The notes under the pieces are model-generated. The model had not been told where the DNA came from. It was given only the letters and a program-made list of their open reading frames with translations, and did no database searches. A stretch of 64,000 nt of DNA, taken from NCBI RefSeq assembly GCF_001412215.1, contig NZ_LLWP01000009.1:248001-312000 (forward strand), written 5' to 3'. The DNA comes from Pedobacter sp. Hv1. Its GTDB lineage: Bacteria > Bacteroidota > Bacteroidia > Sphingobacteriales > Sphingobacteriaceae. Shown one piece after another: positions 18,648 through 26,697 of this stretch. Numbering within the stretch: the first letter of the stretch is position 1; every line of letters begins with the position of its first letter. Both the position numbers and the translations under genes were made by a program.

Positions 18648-19220
18648 TCAACCATGTTTTTTTCTAAGTTCGCTTAAATATTCTGGTGTAAGACCTAAAT
18701 AAGAAGCAAGCATGTACTGAGGTATCCTTTGTACAAATTCTGGAAACAAAGACACAAAGAATCGGTAGTTTTCTTCTTTGGTATAATCATGGAAAAACTT
18801 AAATCTCCTTTGTGTAGCGGCATAGGCCCTTTGCATCATGATCCGAAAATAGCGTTCCATTTGTGGTAGTTCATCAAACAGCTCATCCTGCTTTTTAAAG
18901 TCAATGGCAATAATTTCAGCAGGTTCAATGGTTTGGATATAAAATGGAGATTTCGTTTGCATGGTTAAGCTCATATAGTCTGCAAGCCACCAGTTTTCTA
19001 AGGCAAATTGTACAATCTGTTCTGTACCTTTTTCATTGATAAAGAACATCCTCAAACAGCCGCTTTCTACAAAATAATTCGCTTTACAAATTTCTCCTTC
19101 TTGTAGCAGATATGCTTTCTTTTTGAGGGTTAAAGGCTTAATGTATTTTAAAAGAATTTGTTCTTCATCCTCGCTAAGCGAAATATATCTTTTTATATGT
19201 TGGATGAAATTTGGATACAT
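18648..19220 (-). CDS. Crp/Fnr-family transcriptional regulator
   Basis: A 190-residue regulator with an N-terminal cyclic-nucleotide-binding-like jelly roll (about 20-125, including LLQEGEICKANYFVESGCLRMFF and a PFYIQTIEPAEIIAID strand) and a C-terminal winged helix (about 145-190, YMLASYLGLTPEYLSELRKKHG). There is no Fnr-type cysteine cluster, and the cAMP-contacting arginine is not evident, so the ligand is unknown. The ATG at 19220 is used. It is followed after 76 bases by the AhpD-like gene, its likely target. Confidence 0.87.
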   Translation of the reverse strand: MYPNFIQHIKRYISLSEDEEQILLKYIKPLTLKKKAYLLQEGEICKANYFVESGCLRMFFINEKGTEQIVQFALENWWLADYMSLTMQTKSPFYIQTIEPAEIIAIDFKKQDELFDELPQMERYFRIMMQRAYAATQRRFKFFHDYTKEENYRFFVSLFPEFVQRIPQYMLASYLGLTPEYLSELRKKHG

Positions 19221-19298
19221 TGACAAAGCGCTGATGTTTTTAATTATCCAAATATACTAAAGCTTTCATTCCCAAATGTGCTCAAGAAATATAAACAG

Positions 19299-19329
19299 CA
19301 CAAAGCCCCAATTTAATCGAGGCTTTGTG
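19299..19329 (-). terminator. Putative terminator of cphA
   Basis: CACAAAGCC (19299-19307) pairs with GGCTTTGTG (19321-19329). Read leftwards the hairpin is followed by TGTTTATATTT, a broken T run, 25 bases beyond the cphA stop. Confidence 0.5.
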
Positions 19330-19353
19330 GTTAATAAAAGAATTTAATGCTTC

Positions 19354-21972
19354 TTATTTCTTATCCAATTCCTTATCTAAGTAATAAGTAGCTTTATGAA
19401 TGGCATTGTCAATTGTATCGCTCAAAATGGTGATAAATGATCCAGACTTAGCATTGGCAACCAATTTTTTCATACAATCTTCGCCGTTATTGTTAATGTC
19501 TACTTGAATGTCTGGTTTCACTTCTCTTAGGCCGGTTAATAAAAGATCGATCAATTCTTGTTGCTTTCTGCCACGCAGGTATTTTTCTTGACAGATCACC
19601 ACCCTATCGAACATCTGGGCCGCAATACGGGCAGTTTCTATAATATCTTCATCGCGTCTATCGCCAGTACCAGAAATGACACCCACATGCTCCGTAGCCT
19701 CAACAGTTTTCAGGTAATCTTTAATGCCATTGAAACCGTCAGGATTATGCGCAAAATCTACCAATATCTTAAACTCTTTAAACTTAAAGATATTCATCCT
19801 GCCAGGTGTATGAGCAGCAGAAGGGATGAAAGTTTCTAAAGACATTCGAATATCTTCCGTTTTATAGCCCCATAAGAAAGTAGTTAAAGTAGCTGCCAAA
19901 ACATTTTGGATCATGAAATCAACAGATCCATTAAAAGTTAAAGGAATATGCGTTGCTTTTTCAACACGGATTTTCCAATCGCCCTTTTTAATGGTTACAT
20001 ATCCGTTTTCGTAGATGGCCGCAATACCGCCTTTTTTACAATGCTCTTTAATTACTGGATTTTTTTCATCCATACTGAAGTAGGCAATGTTACAATCAGC
20101 AGTCGCTGCAATTTTTAAACAATAGGCATTATCGGCATTTAAAACACCCCAGCCATCTCGTTTTACCGCACCAATAATTACCGATTTTACACGGGTTAAA
20201 TCATCAAGATTGTGGATGTCTGATATACCCAAGTGGTCTTCCTGAATATTGGTAACCACTCCGATATCGCATTTGTTGAAACCCAAACCAGAGCGTAAAA
20301 TTCCACCTCTGGCAGTTTCCAAAACAGCTACTTCTACCGTTGGTTCTTTTAAAATAAATTCTGCACTAAATGGACCAGTAGTGTCACCCTTCATTAATAA
20401 GGTGTTTTGTACGTAGATACCATCAGAAGTAGTAAAGCCAACCCTACTGCCATTATTTTTTACAATGTGTGCAATTAAACGGGTGGTGGTTGTTTTCCCA
20501 TTTGTACCAGTAACCGCAATAATGGGAATACGTGCCGATTTACCCGGCGGATACAACATATCAATTACAGGTGCTGCAACGTTGCGAGGTAAACCTTCGC
20601 TTGGTGCCAAATGCATTCTGAAGCCAGGTGCCGCATTTACCTCTAAAATTACCCCTCCGTTTTCTGTTAAGGGCTCTGTTAAATTTTGGGCCATGATATC
20701 AATCCCACAAATATCTAAGCCAACTATACGAGAAATACGTTCGCAGTTGAAAACGTTTTGAGGGTGCACTTGGTCGGTTACATCAATAGAGGTACCACCT
20801 GTACTTAAATTGGCAGTAGATTTCAAGTAAACGATTTCACCTTTTGGCGCTATTGTTTCTAAAGTATATGCTTTCTTCTCTAATAGATCAAGTGTATCAC
20901 GGTCTACGGTAATTTCAGTCAGTACATTTTCATGTCCGTAACCACGTCTCGGATCCTCATTCTCTTTATCAATCAATTGTTGGATGGTACTTTTCCCATC
21001 GCCTTTTACATGTGCTGGTACACGCAAAGCCGCAGCAACCATTTTATGATCGATCACTAAAACCCTAAAATCGTGTCCAGTAATAAAGCTCTCCACAATA
21101 ATCCTTCTCGAATATTCTTTGGCATAATGAAAAGCAGCAACGGCTTCTTCTTCTGTTTTTACATTAATGGTTGCACCTTTGCCATGATTGCCATCTAATG
21201 GTTTAAATACCAATGGGAAGCCAACTCTTTTAATGGCATCATATACATCTTCAAGTGTAGAAGCGGTAAGGCCTTTTGCCACTGGAATAGCAGCATCGCT
21301 CAGTAAGCGTTTGGTTTCGTCTTTATTACCTGCAATATCAACGGCAATGCTGCTCGTTCTTTCGGTCATGGTAGCCCTAAAGCGCACCTGGTTTTTTCCG
21401 TAGCCCAATTGTACCAAAGAGCTTTTGTTTAACCTAATCCAAGGAATGTTTCTTGAAATGGCTTCGTCTACAATAGAACCAGTACTTGGTCCTAACCTTT
21501 CAGATTCTCTCAATTCACGCATCCGCTGGATATCGTGTTCCAGGTCGTATTCCTTTCCCTCTATTAAAGCTTCGGCAATACGAACGGCCGATTCTGCAGC
21601 ATAAACCCCAGCTTTTTCTTCCAGGTAACTGAAAACTACATTGTAAATGCCATCTGTTTTGGTTTGGCGTGTTCTGCCAAAACCAGTATCCATGCCAGCA
21701 AGGGTCTGTATTTCTAAGGCAATGTGCTCAATAACATGCCCCATCCAAGTTCCTTCCTCTACCCGGGCTAAAAAGCCCCCGGGCGCAGCTTTAGAACAGC
21801 GGTGTGTATATAAACTAGGGATCAGTTGTTCTATCCGCTCTCTAAATCCTTCAATTACATTCGTTGGTCTTTGCTCTAGCTCTTCTAGATCCAACCGCAT
21901 TTGGATTAGTTTTTTTCTGTTAATAGACCAGATGTTTGGTCCCCTCAGCACCTGTATGCCTAATATTTTCAT
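19354..21972 (-). CDS. cphA: Cyanophycin synthetase
   Basis: An 872-residue protein, matching the length of CphA1 enzymes. In order: an N-terminal domain (about 1-160, opening MKILGIQVLRGPNIWS), an ATP-grasp domain that adds aspartate (about 200-470, with VFKPLDGNHGKGATINV), and a Mur-ligase-like domain that adds arginine (about 480-872) with P-loop VTGTNGKTTTTRLI near 490 and DFAHNPDGF. It polymerises the poly-aspartate backbone with arginine side chains, a nitrogen store, in the cytoplasm. All three domains and the P-loop look intact. It diverges from cphB. A palindrome lies about 47-64 bases upstream of its ATG. Confidence 0.95.
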   Translation of the reverse strand: MKILGIQVLRGPNIWSINRKKLIQMRLDLEELEQRPTNVIEGFRERIEQLIPSLYTHRCSKAAPGGFLARVEEGTWMGHVIEHIALEIQTLAGMDTGFGRTRQTKTDGIYNVVFSYLEEKAGVYAAESAVRIAEALIEGKEYDLEHDIQRMRELRESERLGPSTGSIVDEAISRNIPWIRLNKSSLVQLGYGKNQVRFRATMTERTSSIAVDIAGNKDETKRLLSDAAIPVAKGLTASTLEDVYDAIKRVGFPLVFKPLDGNHGKGATINVKTEEEAVAAFHYAKEYSRRIIVESFITGHDFRVLVIDHKMVAAALRVPAHVKGDGKSTIQQLIDKENEDPRRGYGHENVLTEITVDRDTLDLLEKKAYTLETIAPKGEIVYLKSTANLSTGGTSIDVTDQVHPQNVFNCERISRIVGLDICGIDIMAQNLTEPLTENGGVILEVNAAPGFRMHLAPSEGLPRNVAAPVIDMLYPPGKSARIPIIAVTGTNGKTTTTRLIAHIVKNNGSRVGFTTSDGIYVQNTLLMKGDTTGPFSAEFILKEPTVEVAVLETARGGILRSGLGFNKCDIGVVTNIQEDHLGISDIHNLDDLTRVKSVIIGAVKRDGWGVLNADNAYCLKIAATADCNIAYFSMDEKNPVIKEHCKKGGIAAIYENGYVTIKKGDWKIRVEKATHIPLTFNGSVDFMIQNVLAATLTTFLWGYKTEDIRMSLETFIPSAAHTPGRMNIFKFKEFKILVDFAHNPDGFNGIKDYLKTVEATEHVGVISGTGDRRDEDIIETARIAAQMFDRVVICQEKYLRGRKQQELIDLLLTGLREVKPDIQVDINNNGEDCMKKLVANAKSGSFITILSDTIDNAIHKATYYLDKELDKK

Positions 21973-22018
21973 TATAAGTTTTGTTTTTAAATGGTAGTAA
22001 TCGGAGCGCTATACTCCA

Positions 22019-22036
22019 TTGAGAAAATATTCTCAA
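22019..22036. promoter_or_regulatory. Palindrome upstream of cphA, candidate operator
   Basis: TTGAGAAAATATTCTCAA has perfect 7-base arms (22019-22025 and 22030-22036) around AATA. It sits 47-64 bases before the cphA ATG, next to a -7-like TTTCTTTG read leftwards at 22041-22034, so it could be a repressor or activator site. No regulator is assigned. Confidence 0.45.
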
Positions 22037-22173
22037 AGAAAAAATTAAAGTATAAAAATTTTTCCAGAAAAGTAGTCAATTCAGAATTAAAAATTTGACA
22101 ATAATTTAAAGTAGAAAAAGGATTAAAACCGCTTAATTTGTTAATTAAAAGTATAATATTGATAAAAATAATG

Positions 22174-22203
22174 TTAAAAATTAGACTAATGCCCATATAT
22201 TTG
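22174..22203 (+). promoter_or_regulatory. Putative promoter of cphB
   Basis: TATATTTG at 22196-22203 matches TAnnTTTG; TTA at 22174-22176 is 19 bases upstream, a one-base deviation from TTG. The transcript would start near 22209, 24 bases before the ATG. Confidence 0.5.
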
Positions 22204-22232
22204 GCACTTTAGTGAAAACGTAAACGATTAGA

Positions 22233-23105
22233 ATGGCTCCAAAAGGTAAATTAATAATAATTGGCGGTGCGATAAATACTGGAAGTTTTGCCGAAACACA
22301 GTTCGGATTGCCACAAAACATGAACTTTTTTGAGCGTGGAATTTTAAAAAGGATCACTACAGAGTCTGCCAATGGCAACGATTCTAGATTCGAAATCATG
22401 ACCACCGCTTCTTTAATTCCAGAGAAAGTTGGCGAAGAATACATCAAAGCTTTTGCTCAATTAGATGTACATGATGTAGGTGTTTTGAATATCGGAAGTA
22501 GAGAAGAAGCGAATAGACAAGAATATGTCGAACGTATTAAAGCTGCAGATGTCATTATCTTTACAGGTGGCGATCAATTGCGTCTTTCTTCCATCTTTGG
22601 AGGTACAGAAATCCATCGTGTGTTATTAGAGAAATATCAGGATACAGCCATTGTAATTGCAGGGACCTCTGCAGGTGCTGCAGCGAGTTCGAAAAACATG
22701 ATCTACCAAGGAAGTAGTAAAGACGCTTTACTAAAAGGTGAAGTGAAAATTACTGGTGGATTAGGATTTATTGATGATGTAATTGTAGATACGCACTTTG
22801 TACAGAGAGGAAGGATTGGTCGTTTATTATATGCTACGGCAAGTAATCCTGGTATTTTAGGGATCGGCCTTGGAGAAGACACAGGATTATACATTCACGA
22901 TAATACCATGGAAGCCATTGGATCTGGTATGGTGATTTTGGTAGACGGCAGAAATATGGCAGATACCAATTTAACCGATGTTGAAATGGGACAGCCTGTT
23001 TCTATCAAAAATATGGTGGTGCATGTAATGTGCGATGGAGATATTTATGATCTAAAAACTCATCAATTGGTTATCCATCACCCTAAAGCTGTGCCAACAG
23101 ATTAA
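22233..23105 (+). CDS. cphB: Cyanophycinase
   Basis: A 290-residue peptidase of family S51. The nucleophile elbow GTSAGA (S146) and the upstream TGGDQLRL (D114) fit cyanophycinase, as do RGRIGRLLYA and GIGLGEDTGLYI. It is an exo-type serine peptidase that cuts cyanophycin to beta-Asp-Arg dipeptides. No signal peptide is seen, so it should act on the intracellular granule. It is transcribed away from cphA, and the isoaspartyl peptidase that would finish breakdown starts 115 bases downstream. Confidence 0.95.
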   Translation: MAPKGKLIIIGGAINTGSFAETQFGLPQNMNFFERGILKRITTESANGNDSRFEIMTTASLIPEKVGEEYIKAFAQLDVHDVGVLNIGSREEANRQEYVERIKAADVIIFTGGDQLRLSSIFGGTEIHRVLLEKYQDTAIVIAGTSAGAAASSKNMIYQGSSKDALLKGEVKITGGLGFIDDVIVDTHFVQRGRIGRLLYATASNPGILGIGLGEDTGLYIHDNTMEAIGSGMVILVDGRNMADTNLTDVEMGQPVSIKNMVVHVMCDGDIYDLKTHQLVIHHPKAVPTD

Positions 23106-23171
23106 TTGAGTTTGGAGTTGAGCGTTTTTAAGTCCTTTCAATGAACTAATGATACCAATGAACCAATGACT

Positions 23172-23197
23172 TTGTCAGTCTGAGCTTATCGAAGACA
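23172..23197. repeat. Short dispersed repeat with inverted ends
   Basis: TTGTC (23172-23176) and GACAA (23193-23197) flank a core with CTGAGCTTATC (23180-23190). A related copy with CTGAGCTTGTC lies at 40390-40410. It sits between cphB and the isoaspartyl peptidase gene and resembles small palindromic intergenic repeats of Bacteroidota genomes. Confidence 0.5.
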
Positions 23198-23220
23198 ATG
23201 ACACCACTGAACCAATTGAA

Positions 23221-24063
23221 ATGAAAGTGATTATACATGGTGGTTTTTTTAGTGAATCGGCCACCAATCAAGAAACAAAAAAAGCCAAACAAGATGCTTT
23301 GGCTGAAATTGTAACCAAAGCACATCAATTTTTGGCTAGCCATACTGCTTTAGAAACCGTTGTTTATGCAGTGAGTTTATTAGAAGACAATGAACTTTTC
23401 AATGCTGGCATTGGCTCGCAAATACAAAGTGATGGCAAGGTGCGTTTAAGTGCCGCTTTAATGGATGGGCATACCCAAAAATTTAGTGGGGTAATTAACC
23501 TAGAGGATGTTAAAAATCCGATAGCAGTTGCACAGCAACTACTCGATTACGACGATAGGGTATTAAGTGGTGAAGGTGCTTTGACCTTTGCCAGAAGTAA
23601 TGGCTTCGATTATTTTAATCCAATCACCGAACAAAGACAAGCAGAATATCAAGCTAAAATAAACCAACAAGGAAGAAAAGGAACAGTGGGTTGCGTGGCA
23701 TTAGATGCAGAAGGAAATCTTGCTGCGGCCACTTCAACAGGAGGCAAAGGCTTTGAAATTCCTTGTCGTGTAAGCGATTCGGCCACGGTAGCAGGTAATT
23801 TCGCCAATAATTTTGCTGGCATTTCTTGCACTGGTGTTGGCGAAGATATTGTAAGTGGTGCCCTGGCCGCAAAAATTGTAACCCGTGTAACCGATGGCTT
23901 TACATTACAGGCTGCCTGCGATAAATCTTTTACAGAACTTAAACCTTTTGATGGTTTTGCTGGGGTGATCGGTATCACAACAGCAGGCGAAATTTATCAT
24001 TGCGATTCTCACCCTTACATGGTTTGGGCATCTTTCGACGTTAATTTACAGGTATTTAACTAA
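23221..24063 (+). CDS. Isoaspartyl peptidase/L-asparaginase, Ntn type
   Basis: A 280-residue plant-type asparaginase. The opening VIIHGGFF holds the family glycines, NAGIGSQIQSDGKVRLSA is conserved, and the nucleophile is T155 in GRKGTVGCVALD, exposed by autocleavage, followed by AAATSTGGKGFEIPCRVSDSATVAG. Such enzymes hydrolyse beta-aspartyl dipeptides. Next to cphB its probable substrate is beta-Asp-Arg, giving aspartate and arginine; this is inference from context. The gene lies 115 bases after cphB, with a dispersed repeat between them. Confidence 0.92.
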   Translation: MKVIIHGGFFSESATNQETKKAKQDALAEIVTKAHQFLASHTALETVVYAVSLLEDNELFNAGIGSQIQSDGKVRLSAALMDGHTQKFSGVINLEDVKNPIAVAQQLLDYDDRVLSGEGALTFARSNGFDYFNPITEQRQAEYQAKINQQGRKGTVGCVALDAEGNLAAATSTGGKGFEIPCRVSDSATVAGNFANNFAGISCTGVGEDIVSGALAAKIVTRVTDGFTLQAACDKSFTELKPFDGFAGVIGITTAGEIYHCDSHPYMVWASFDVNLQVFN

Positions 24064-24082
24064 AATTTTATACCTTTATAAG

Positions 24083-24772
24083 ATGAACAAAATCTATCTT
24101 GGACTTGTTTGCTTATTTTTAACTGCGGAAGCAATGGCACAAAATGCCAATACAGCCCCGCAAGAAGGAGTTCCATCTAGTACTGCCATTAACATTGCGG
24201 TATCTAGAATGGGAGATACAGATGGTGATGAATACTTTGCAGATGCAGAGAAAAACGAACGAAAAGGAGATTTAAATGAAGCATTGACCTTATTTGGCAA
24301 AGCTGCTTTTGAATACAATAGTGATAAAAAATTTAGCAGATATGCAGCCTCATTATTGAGAATGAGCAATGTGCATTTATTGCTTTTACACTATACTGAA
24401 GCCGAACAGGTGATTCTTAATGCGGCATTAAAAACCTATACCAAAATTGGAAGCCGATCTGGCCAAATGGCTTCTTATAGTCAGTTAGGTAGGATCTACT
24501 TTGCAGCCAACAAACTAACGCAATCTTTATGGTTTTATACACAGCAAGGAATTTTGGCTCAACAGCTCAAAAATAATACAGCTTATATCGAATCTGTACT
24601 TGGAATAGCCGCTGTAAAAATCAAAAAGAAAGAATACGCCATGGCTACTAAAGATGTAAACAGAGCAGAATTGTTGGCAAAAAATGCAAACATTACGCAG
24701 TTTGCACAACAGATTAAATCAAGCAGGGCCACCATTGCCGATCGGCAGTTGCCAAAGGGCAAAACACGTTAA
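24083..24772 (+). CDS. Secreted tetratricopeptide protein
   Basis: A 229-residue protein with a signal peptide (1-19, ending AEAMAQ) and three to four TPR-like helical pairs (about 50-210): DALTLFGKAAFEYN-type, YTEAEQVILNAALKTYTKIG, SQLGRIYFAANKLTQSLWFYTQQG. The TPR array resembles those in the sensor halves of the two histidine kinases downstream, so it may be a periplasmic partner or a sensor fragment. The gap to the first kinase is 50 bases. No enzymatic motif. Function unknown. Confidence 0.8.
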   Translation: MNKIYLGLVCLFLTAEAMAQNANTAPQEGVPSSTAINIAVSRMGDTDGDEYFADAEKNERKGDLNEALTLFGKAAFEYNSDKKFSRYAASLLRMSNVHLLLLHYTEAEQVILNAALKTYTKIGSRSGQMASYSQLGRIYFAANKLTQSLWFYTQQGILAQQLKNNTAYIESVLGIAAVKIKKKEYAMATKDVNRAELLAKNANITQFAQQIKSSRATIADRQLPKGKTR

Positions 24773-24822
24773 AATCCGTATTTCTGGGTATTTATTAAAT
24801 CTTTATAATAAACGAACTTAGA

Positions 24823-26643
24823 ATGGTGCCTCCAATCAAACCCAAACAACTTATTCATTTACTAATTGCGCCACTCTTCTTGTTGGGATTATTGAGTCTA
24901 TCTTTCAATTCTATTGCACAACAAAATCCATTATTAGACTCTGCCAAACATATTTTTAGGTCTAGGCCTGAAGAAGCCATTTTACTTTTAAAGCGTGTAA
25001 AAAGCGAAGCTGTAAGCGCAAAAGATAACCCCGCTTTGATCCAGGCCGAACTGATGAATGGTAATATTGCCTATTTTAAGGGAAAGCATGATGAAGCATT
25101 AAAAATGTATATCAATGCTTTAAAAATTGCCGAACAAGCTAAACTTCATTTACAAATTGCAGCAGTTTGCAACGAGATCGGTACCCTTTTAAAAAAGAAC
25201 AAAGATTTACCTAAAGCACTCGAATATTATACCAGGGCATTAAATGAAGCACTTTTAGCTCGCCACGATGGACAAGTTGCCAATGCCTACAATAATATTG
25301 GTTTGGTTTATGAAGAAGAAGGTAATTATGCCAAAGCGCTCAAACAATATCAAAAATCTTTGGCCACCTACCAAAAAGCAAAGGATAAACTAGGCGAATC
25401 GTATAGCTTGGAATATATCGGTTATGTTTATGGATTAATGAAAAACTACGATTTGGCGGTAGAGAACCTGCAACAAAGTTTATCATTACGTATTGAAGTG
25501 AAAGACAATTATGGGATTGCCATTTGTTTAATTGAGCTTGCCGAAGTTTTTAGAGATAAAAAAGATTATCAGCTGGCAGCAAGTTATGCAAAAAGAACGG
25601 TGAGCTTTAGTAATGAAATCAATTATCCAGATATGCTTCAGAAAGGATATGCATTATTGGCTGAAATTTATGAAAGAGAACAAAATTTTGCTGCGGCTTA
25701 TCGTGCCCATCAACAATACACAGCAGTAAAGGATTCCATATTCAACATCGAAAAGAGTAAACAAATTACCGAGCAGCAAACCAAATATGAAAGCACAAAA
25801 AAGCAACAACAGATTGATCTTTTAAACAAAGAAAATACCATTCAAAAATTAAAACTGACCCAGCGTGATGGCATTATCGGAATCATTTCTTTTGCCTTTC
25901 TAATTTTCTCTTTCATCACTTACCTTTTATATAACCGTTATCGATTAAAGCAACAAACCAAATTACAGGCAGAGGTAATGCTGCAACAAGACTTGGCTAC
26001 CAAAGCAGTTTTAACTGCTGAAGAAAACGAGCGCATGCGCATTGCTGGAGAACTACATGATGGTTTAGGACAACTATTTTCGGCTGTAAAATTAAACCTA
26101 TCCGCCATCAGCGAAAATTTGACATTTAAAGATGAGCATAATGAAAGGATGTTTGATAAGACCCTACATCTGGTTGATGAAAGCTGTAAAGAAGTAAGGG
26201 CAATTTCACATCAAATGACACCGAATGTTTTATTAAAGGCGGGGTTAACAAGTGCCGTAAGAGATTTTATTGATAAGATTGATGCTCGAAAACTAAAGGT
26301 GAATCTGGCCACATTTGGCTTGCAAGATCGTTTAGACCACAATATAGAAATTGTGTTATATCGAGTAATACAAGAGACAGTAAACAATGTAATTAAACAT
26401 GCACAAGCCAGTTCGTTGGATATTCAATTGAGCAAAGATGTGGAAGGGATAAATGTAATGATTGAAGACAATGGGACAGGTTTCAATATTGCGCAGCTTG
26501 GAAAGTTTGATGGCATTGGGCTAAAAAATATTCAAACCAGGGTAGCTTATTTAAAAGGAACAGTAGATTTTTCTTCTCGCCTTGGCGAAGGTACTTTGAT
26601 CGCTATTTTTATCCCTTTTTTAAACAAAAAAAATACCCAATAG
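24823..26643 (+). CDS. TPR sensor histidine kinase 1 (NarL-type partner)
   Basis: A 606-residue membrane kinase. A signal peptide (about 1-32) is followed by a periplasmic array of about six TPR repeats (40-300), a coiled coil, one transmembrane helix (about 348-368), and a HisKA_3 dimerisation domain with GELHDGLGQLFSAVKLNLS (phosphorylated H412). The HATPase domain has the N box VIQETVNNVIKHA, G1 IEDNGTGF and G2 GIGLKNIQTRV. This layout is common in Bacteroidota; the ligand of the TPR domain is unknown. It should phosphorylate the NarL-type regulator encoded at 28972. A half-site CTGGGTA lies at 24784-24790 before the start. Confidence 0.93.
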   Translation: MVPPIKPKQLIHLLIAPLFLLGLLSLSFNSIAQQNPLLDSAKHIFRSRPEEAILLLKRVKSEAVSAKDNPALIQAELMNGNIAYFKGKHDEALKMYINALKIAEQAKLHLQIAAVCNEIGTLLKKNKDLPKALEYYTRALNEALLARHDGQVANAYNNIGLVYEEEGNYAKALKQYQKSLATYQKAKDKLGESYSLEYIGYVYGLMKNYDLAVENLQQSLSLRIEVKDNYGIAICLIELAEVFRDKKDYQLAASYAKRTVSFSNEINYPDMLQKGYALLAEIYEREQNFAAAYRAHQQYTAVKDSIFNIEKSKQITEQQTKYESTKKQQQIDLLNKENTIQKLKLTQRDGIIGIISFAFLIFSFITYLLYNRYRLKQQTKLQAEVMLQQDLATKAVLTAEENERMRIAGELHDGLGQLFSAVKLNLSAISENLTFKDEHNERMFDKTLHLVDESCKEVRAISHQMTPNVLLKAGLTSAVRDFIDKIDARKLKVNLATFGLQDRLDHNIEIVLYRVIQETVNNVIKHAQASSLDIQLSKDVEGINVMIEDNGTGFNIAQLGKFDGIGLKNIQTRVAYLKGTVDFSSRLGEGTLIAIFIPFLNKKNTQ

Positions 26644-26649
26644 AGGGTA
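26634..26649. promoter_or_regulatory. 7-2-7 inverted repeat, candidate response-regulator operator
   Basis: TACCCAATAGAGGGTA has the 7-2-7 layout and TACC/GGTA ends of NarL-type sites. Its centre (26641.5) is 38.5 bases before the end of the -7-like TAAATTTG at 26673-26680, and no TTG element is present, as in activator-dependent promoters. It overlaps the stop of kinase 1 and precedes kinase 2. Confidence 0.5.
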
Positions 26650-26672
26650 TATAATTAATGCGTATTTCCCTA

Positions 26673-26680
26673 TAAATTTG
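26673..26680 (+). promoter_or_regulatory. Putative -7 element of kinase 2
   Basis: TAAATTTG matches TAnnTTTG, 18 bases before the ATG at 26698. No upstream TTG at 17-23 bases is visible. Confidence 0.45.
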
Positions 26681-26697
26681 ATGTTTAAACCATCTCT

